Assembly (NCBI GenBank): GCA_964426675.1
Contig: CAYRRM010000076.1
Coordinates: 1 to 7,149 of the forward strand
Source of the DNA: DYMC01 sp035406705
GTDB taxonomy: Bacteria > Verrucomicrobiota > Lentisphaeria > Victivallales > GWF2-50-93
Length of the DNA: 7,149 nucleotides
Reading direction: 5' to 3'
A model generated the notes under the pieces. That model worked only from the letters and a program-made list of their open reading frames with translations, was not told the origin of the DNA and did no database searches. Below, one piece after another: positions 4,833 to 7,149 of the stretch. The first letter of the stretch is position 1, and each line of letters begins with the position of its first letter. The translations under genes were made by a program, and so were the position numbers.

Positions 4833-5891
4833 ATGGAAAAAGAAAAAGAGAGTGAGAGAGAGATATATGAAAAAGAGATAGCATATCTAGACCTTAAGAA
4901 CAAAATAGTGAAAGAAATTCATCCTATTCTATTATCTCTGATAGTTCCCATATTAAGTGATAAGCAATTTGACTTCTTTACAACTATTTTGAAAAAAGAC
5001 TTGAAAATTCCCCAGGAGGACTCATTTTTCCTATCTTTTTATTGCGAAATCCAACCTATAATAGGGGAATGTAAACAAAATCCATTGTTCCTAACCCCCA
5101 GCCAAAAAGAAGAGATAAAAAATACTTTTCTTCAACTTCTGGAAAAATGGAAATTTAAGAATAGAATTACTTATCACAACGGGGAAGACAACCCCTATTG
5201 GGATAAAATATCATACCAACCAAAATATTTTTTGCCCAAAGCTCCAGGACTTACACTGAGGACTTTTGCTAAAAACAAAGGAATTGATTATAATTCGCTT
5301 ATGTATTTCATCCGTAAATATCCTTTAACAATGGCAACTTACCTAAACCTAAATATAAAAGATAGACCCCACGAAAAACTATACTATATTAAACAAACTG
5401 ATTATTCTAACGATAATAATATAGACCCTGAAATGATATATTATCTTATTAAAGCATACCAGAGAATAAAAAAGATTTATTCGTTTTGGTTAGCTCTTCT
5501 TAAGTGGGAAAAAAAATTAACAAAAAGCGGTGCTACCAAGTGGATACAAAGAAAAATAAAAATGGGTATTGTGCCTCCTGATTTTTTCTATTCTGCATCG
5601 TATATTAAAAAATCAGAACAATCCCATATAGAGTTACTCCACAAAATTGATAAATCCCAAAAAGAACCCGTCATTCCTAAAGAACAATGGAACCCTCCAG
5701 ATAAAACAATATTGTCTTTTCAAGAAATTAGAATGTTATTTAATCGTTTAGAATATATCTTACAAGAGAAAAAAAATGAATTTAATAAACTCTTACAAGA
5801 GGCAAAAAATGAATATAATAATAAACCCTTGCAAACTATAAAAATAAAAGACCTTCTTTTAAACCCCGTAGAACATAGAGAGGAAAACTAA
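4833..5891 (+). CDS. Unrecognised 352-aa protein, divergent from the replication operon
   Basis: No family recognised. The frame stays open upstream to a TTG at 4776, but that overlaps the -35 box, so ATG 4833 (MEKEKESEREIYEK) is chosen; the ribosome-binding site is only moderate (AAGAAGAG). The N-terminus (1-35) is a highly charged helix, possibly coiled coil. A mostly helical middle follows, with a possible HTH at about 139-163 (LTLRTFAKNKGIDYNSLMYFIRKYP). Aromatic- and Lys-rich helices run from 205 to 260, and the tail is Lys/Glu-rich (about 320-352). There is no signal peptide, membrane span or P-loop, and no evident polymerase or nuclease motif. It is the only rightward gene, driven by the best promoter in the window and divergent from the replication genes, a position often held by a regulator. 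It overlaps the convergent membrane gene by 4 bp. Confidence 0.8.
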   Translation: MEKEKESEREIYEKEIAYLDLKNKIVKEIHPILLSLIVPILSDKQFDFFTTILKKDLKIPQEDSFFLSFYCEIQPIIGECKQNPLFLTPSQKEEIKNTFLQLLEKWKFKNRITYHNGEDNPYWDKISYQPKYFLPKAPGLTLRTFAKNKGIDYNSLMYFIRKYPLTMATYLNLNIKDRPHEKLYYIKQTDYSNDNNIDPEMIYYLIKAYQRIKKIYSFWLALLKWEKKLTKSGATKWIQRKIKMGIVPPDFFYSASYIKKSEQSHIELLHKIDKSQKEPVIPKEQWNPPDKTILSFQEIRMLFNRLEYILQEKKNEFNKLLQEAKNEYNNKPLQTIKIKDLLLNPVEHREEN

Positions 5892-6613
5892 TCTTTCTTA
5901 TTTACTCTGTCTCTTATTTCACGGAAGACAGGAATATTAAAAAAAATAAATAAAACTATACAAATCAATATAAGCCACTCATATATATCTTTCTTCCTAA
6001 TCAAAGATACTCTTATTCCACGGAGAAAATCATTAGAACTATTCTCTATTACCCTGATTGTTACATATAAAAACAATCCTATTCCGTAGGCAATTAAAGT
6101 ATTTAAAATAAACCTTTTTATGATATTTAAGGTGTTCAACATACTCTTTTTTATAATACTTTTGTTTTTTATTACAATTATTATGCTACATATAAATAAC
6201 CCTATTATATATATAGGAATTCCTATTCTCACAAATAATTTAACCTTTGTAGGTGTTTTATCTGATGATATGCCTGATACTTTTTCAATCATTGCTTGCC
6301 TTACCTTACCCTGTTCCTCTGGTGGTAATTGTAAAAACATATCATCTTGTTTAAGTAAAAAATTCACCACCTTTATTTTTTCTGTATCAGGCAACTCATA
6401 AAACAATGGGTCATTAAAAACATTACCTATATTCATTTTAGCCCCTGATGTCTCTAATGGAAGCGCATTATATAAAATTCCCTCTCTACTTTTCTGATAT
6501 AATGTATTGTTTTCATTCATCGGCTCAATTCTAATACATAAATACAACCCTATCCCACAACTAATAAAAATAATTAAAACGAGATACCTCTTTATAATTC
6601 GTAATAGCCACAT
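5888..6613 (-). CDS. Four-helix membrane protein with two internal duplications
   Basis: 241 aa from ATG 6613, chosen because GAGGGGTGG lies just upstream and the first hydrophobic segment starts right after it; a longer frame to 6721 adds a non-membrane, Cys-rich leader without support. Predicted membrane segments lie at about 8-28, 125-148, 166-188 and 210-229, with a large loop (29-124) between the first two. In that loop the motif D-x-x-F-x-x-L-P-x-x-E-x-x-K-V occurs twice in tandem (68-82 and 90-104). Membrane segments 1 and 3 are also related: IIKRY...GIGLYL...IR (6-28) and IIKRF...GIGLFL...IR (164-187). No family is recognised. The gene overlaps the upstream 70-aa membrane gene by 22 bp and converges with the 352-aa gene. 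A role at the cell surface, such as exclusion or membrane anchoring, is speculation. Confidence 0.75.
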   Translation of the reverse strand: MWLLRIIKRYLVLIIFISCGIGLYLCIRIEPMNENNTLYQKSREGILYNALPLETSGAKMNIGNVFNDPLFYELPDTEKIKVVNFLLKQDDMFLQLPPEEQGKVRQAMIEKVSGISSDKTPTKVKLFVRIGIPIYIIGLFICSIIIVIKNKSIIKKSMLNTLNIIKRFILNTLIAYGIGLFLYVTIRVIENSSNDFLRGIRVSLIRKKDIYEWLILICIVLFIFFNIPVFREIRDRVNKKD

Positions 6614-6804
6614 AATACCACCCCTCTTATTTTTACTGGCAAAGGAAAAGATAGAACAAGGGGGAAAATCTCTACAAGCCATTCTTTCACTAAAAAACAC
6701 GCTATTGCAAGAGTTAAACAACCTAAACTCAATAACATCATCAAGATTTTCCCAATTATCAAAATTAATCTATTTCCTCCATTACTTTCTATTTCTACTT
6801 TCAT
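6592..6804 (-). CDS. Small membrane protein (70 aa), partner of the 241-aa membrane protein
   Basis: Short and unrecognised. A strong AAAGGGGGTAA site lies directly before ATG 6804. After a polar N-terminus (MKVEIESNGGNR) there is one long hydrophobic stretch (about 13-38, LILIIGKILMMLLSLGCLTLAIACFLV) and a second, weaker one (about 42-55, WLVEIFPLVLSFPLPV), so one or two membrane spans. The end of its frame overlaps the start of the 241-aa membrane gene by 22 bp, suggesting that they are translated together. A TATAAT box about 70 bp upstream (6872-6877, minus strand) could drive the pair. It could be a small subunit or a holin-like protein by size alone, but nothing specific supports that. 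Confidence 0.65.
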   Translation of the reverse strand: MKVEIESNGGNRLILIIGKILMMLLSLGCLTLAIACFLVKEWLVEIFPLVLSFPLPVKIRGVVLCGYYEL

Positions 6805-6871
6805 TTACCCCCTTTTTAAAATCACCCAAAACCATCTCCATAAGAGCCGTTCTTTTATCCTTTCTAACCAC

Positions 6872-6877
6872 ATTATA
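6872..6877 (-). promoter_or_regulatory. Candidate -10 box (TATAAT) for the leftward membrane-protein pair
   Basis: The minus strand reads GATATAATG, a perfect -10 hexamer, with a leader of about 60 nt before the 70-aa gene. No good -35 hexamer is found at 16-18 bp; the bases there read roughly TTTCTT. TTGAAT lies only 13 bp upstream. The conserved G7/TATATA motif (6898-6922) ends about 20 bp further upstream and may be a binding site for an activator or repressor. Confidence 0.45.
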
Positions 6878-6897
6878 TCTCAAAATTTAAATTCAAG

Positions 6898-6922
6898 AAA
6901 ATATATAGTCCGTCAGGGGGGG
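6898..6922 (+). repeat. Copy 2 of the 25-bp G7/TATATA motif (inverted relative to 1938-1962)
   Basis: The plus strand reads AAAATATATAGTCC, then GTCA, then seven Gs, matching 23 of 25 positions with the minus strand at 1938-1962. It lies in the non-coding right arm between the membrane-protein promoter and the putative integrase arm site. The 14-bp AT/GTCC block and the G7 run are both invariant, and only two bases between them differ. Confidence 0.7.
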
Positions 6923-6956
6923 TATTACATAAACTAATAAAAAATGTCTGCCTAAC

Positions 6957-6976
6957 CTTGTGCCATATTTGTGCCA
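6957..6976 (+). repeat. Right copy of the 20-bp direct repeat, putative integrase arm-type site
   Basis: Identical to 108-127 and in the same orientation, with two TGTGCCA units starting at 6959 and 6970. It lies 118 bp inside the right attachment core, in non-coding DNA, so its identity to a stretch of int coding sequence cannot be explained by protein constraint. The likely role is binding of the integrase N-terminal domain. Confidence 0.75.
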
Positions 6977-6982
6977 TAAAAG

Positions 6983-7019
6983 GGGGAAAAATTGTGAAAT
7001 CTTGGGAAACAATGTGAAA
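6983..7019 (+). promoter_or_regulatory. 10-bp-phased array of four KGKGAAA units (A-tract phasing) in the right attachment arm
   Basis: GGGGAAA (6983), TGTGAAA (6993), TGGGAAA (7003) and TGTGAAA (7013) start exactly 10 bp apart, and a run of six As follows at 7022-7027. Short A-tracts repeated in helical phase bend DNA, so this could be an intrinsic bend between arm and core sites or a cooperative protein-binding array. The spacing is seen; the role is inferred. Confidence 0.5.
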
Positions 7020-7030
7020 ACAAAAAAGTG

Positions 7031-7061
7031 AGTAAATCCCTTGATACACAATCAATTTACT
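7031..7061 (-). terminator. Possible weak terminator hairpin facing leftward inside the right end
   Basis: On the minus strand, AGTAAATTGAT (7061-7051), loop TGTGT, ATCAA, a GGGA bulge and TTTACT (7036-7031) form an AT-rich hairpin. It is followed by CAC and six Ts (7027-7022). This could stop transcription that enters the element from the host tRNA promoter on the right. The stem is almost free of G-C pairs and carries a 4-base bulge, so efficiency is doubtful. Confidence 0.3.
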
Positions 7062-7094
7062 GATTTTTCAAGAAACTTATAAAATTGCCCTGAT

Positions 7095-7137
7095 TGGAGC
7101 CACAGTCCAGTGCTCTATCCACTGAGCTACACCCACC
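7095..7137 (-). pseudogene. Orphan 5' half of tRNA-His left at the right junction
   Basis: Identical to the 5' half of the intact copy, from G-1 (7137) through the acceptor strand, D-arm and anticodon loop to the fourth base of the 3' anticodon-stem strand. It then changes to unrelated AT-rich element DNA (7094 and below) with no T-arm or 3' acceptor strand. It cannot make a tRNA but should still lie next to the original host promoter to the right of the window. Confidence 0.88.
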
Positions 7138-7139
7138 AT
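7095..7139. repeat. attR: right copy of the 45-bp attachment core
   Basis: Same 45 bases and orientation as 11-55. Host DNA beyond it is only about 10 bases (ATATGGCAAA), so the native tRNA promoter is not visible. The anticodon stem remnant (TGGA/TCCA around the 7-base loop) is retained, so a crossover in the anticodon loop would be compatible with both junctions. Confidence 0.93.
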
Positions 7140-7149
7140 ATATGGCAAA

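Larger units (their letters stand above)
11..7139. mobile_element. Integrated element in tRNA-His, bounded by a 45-bp direct repeat
   Basis: A 45-bp perfect direct repeat (11-55 and 7095-7139) lies at both ends, in and around the 5' half of a tRNA-His gene. Directly inside the left copy is a tyrosine integrase, followed by an excisionase-like gene. This is the classic layout of a site-specifically integrated element. One repeat plus the interior is 7084 bp. The cargo is a replication-like module, small DNA-binding proteins and membrane proteins. I see no structural virion genes, large terminase, relaxase or transposase. Boundaries and integrase are seen directly; classing it as a phage satellite or integrated plasmid is inference. 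Confidence 0.92.

Noticed and set aside
6614..6721. 36-residue N-terminal extension of the 241-aa membrane protein
   Set aside because: The ATG at 6613 has a strong ribosome-binding site and leads straight into the first membrane segment. The extension lies inside the 70-aa gene and has out-of-place composition.
6873..7055. 60-codon minus-strand reading frame in the right arm
   Set aside because: It runs through the arm repeat, the phased array and the G7 motif, has no ribosome-binding site and no sensible protein composition. The region is better explained as attachment-site DNA.
1..7149. CRISPR array or transposon ends
   Set aside because: No spaced repeat series longer than the four 10-bp-phased units was found, and no transposase or terminal inverted repeats. 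The only end repeats are the direct attachment cores.

Overview
The window spans one complete, compact integrated element of about 7.08 kb inserted in a tRNA-His gene, with only a few bases of host DNA at either end. A 45-bp perfect direct repeat (11-55 and 7095-7139) marks the two attachment sites. It covers the 5' half of tRNA-His (anticodon GTG), from two bases before G-1 to the 3' side of the anticodon stem. The left copy continues into a tRNA body that runs off the window. The right copy is an orphan 5' half. The DNA is AT-rich, Shine-Dalgarno sites are strong (GGAGG type), and a consensus TTGACA promoter is present, so the host is a bacterium. The proteins are rich in K, E and I, and the Arg and Ile codons I read were mostly AGA/AGG and ATA. 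This fits an AT-rich, possibly thermophilic or candidate-phylum anaerobe, but the window cannot name it.

Layout. A long leftward gene train runs from about 4700 to the tRNA: a DUF5659-like small protein (4398-4703), a CHC2 zinc-finger primase-type protein without a catalytic domain (3872-4447), a P-loop AAA+/MCM-like ATPase with a winged-helix tail (2567-3868), a phBC6A51/terminase-small-subunit-like HTH protein (2212-2580), an 87-aa protein (1952-2215), a Cys-rich protein with a duplicated motif (1462-1857), an excisionase-like HTH (1151-1372) and a tyrosine integrase (58-1143). The integrase stop codon lies 4 bp from the tRNA-His 5' end. Most junctions overlap or abut, so translation is probably coupled. 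Divergent from the train, with an overlapping promoter region, is an unrecognised 352-aa gene (4833-5891, +). It meets a leftward pair of membrane-protein genes (6592-6804 and 5888-6613) tail to tail.

How it fits together. int and xis with the two attachment sites would move the element. The CHC2 protein and the ATPase look like a replication module. The HTH protein could be a terminase-small-subunit-like packaging or regulatory factor. No capsid, portal, large terminase, relaxase or lysis gene is visible. The set resembles a minimal phage satellite or an integrated plasmid-like element of an unfamiliar family.

The non-coding parts hold the most unusual signals. Integration rebuilds the 5' half, not the 3' half, of the tRNA, which puts the tRNA downstream of int. 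A 20-bp direct repeat inside each end looks like integrase arm sites, and the left copy lies in the int coding sequence. The right arm also has a 10-bp-phased A-tract array. A 25-bp motif with a run of seven Gs occurs in two inverted copies about 5 kb apart.
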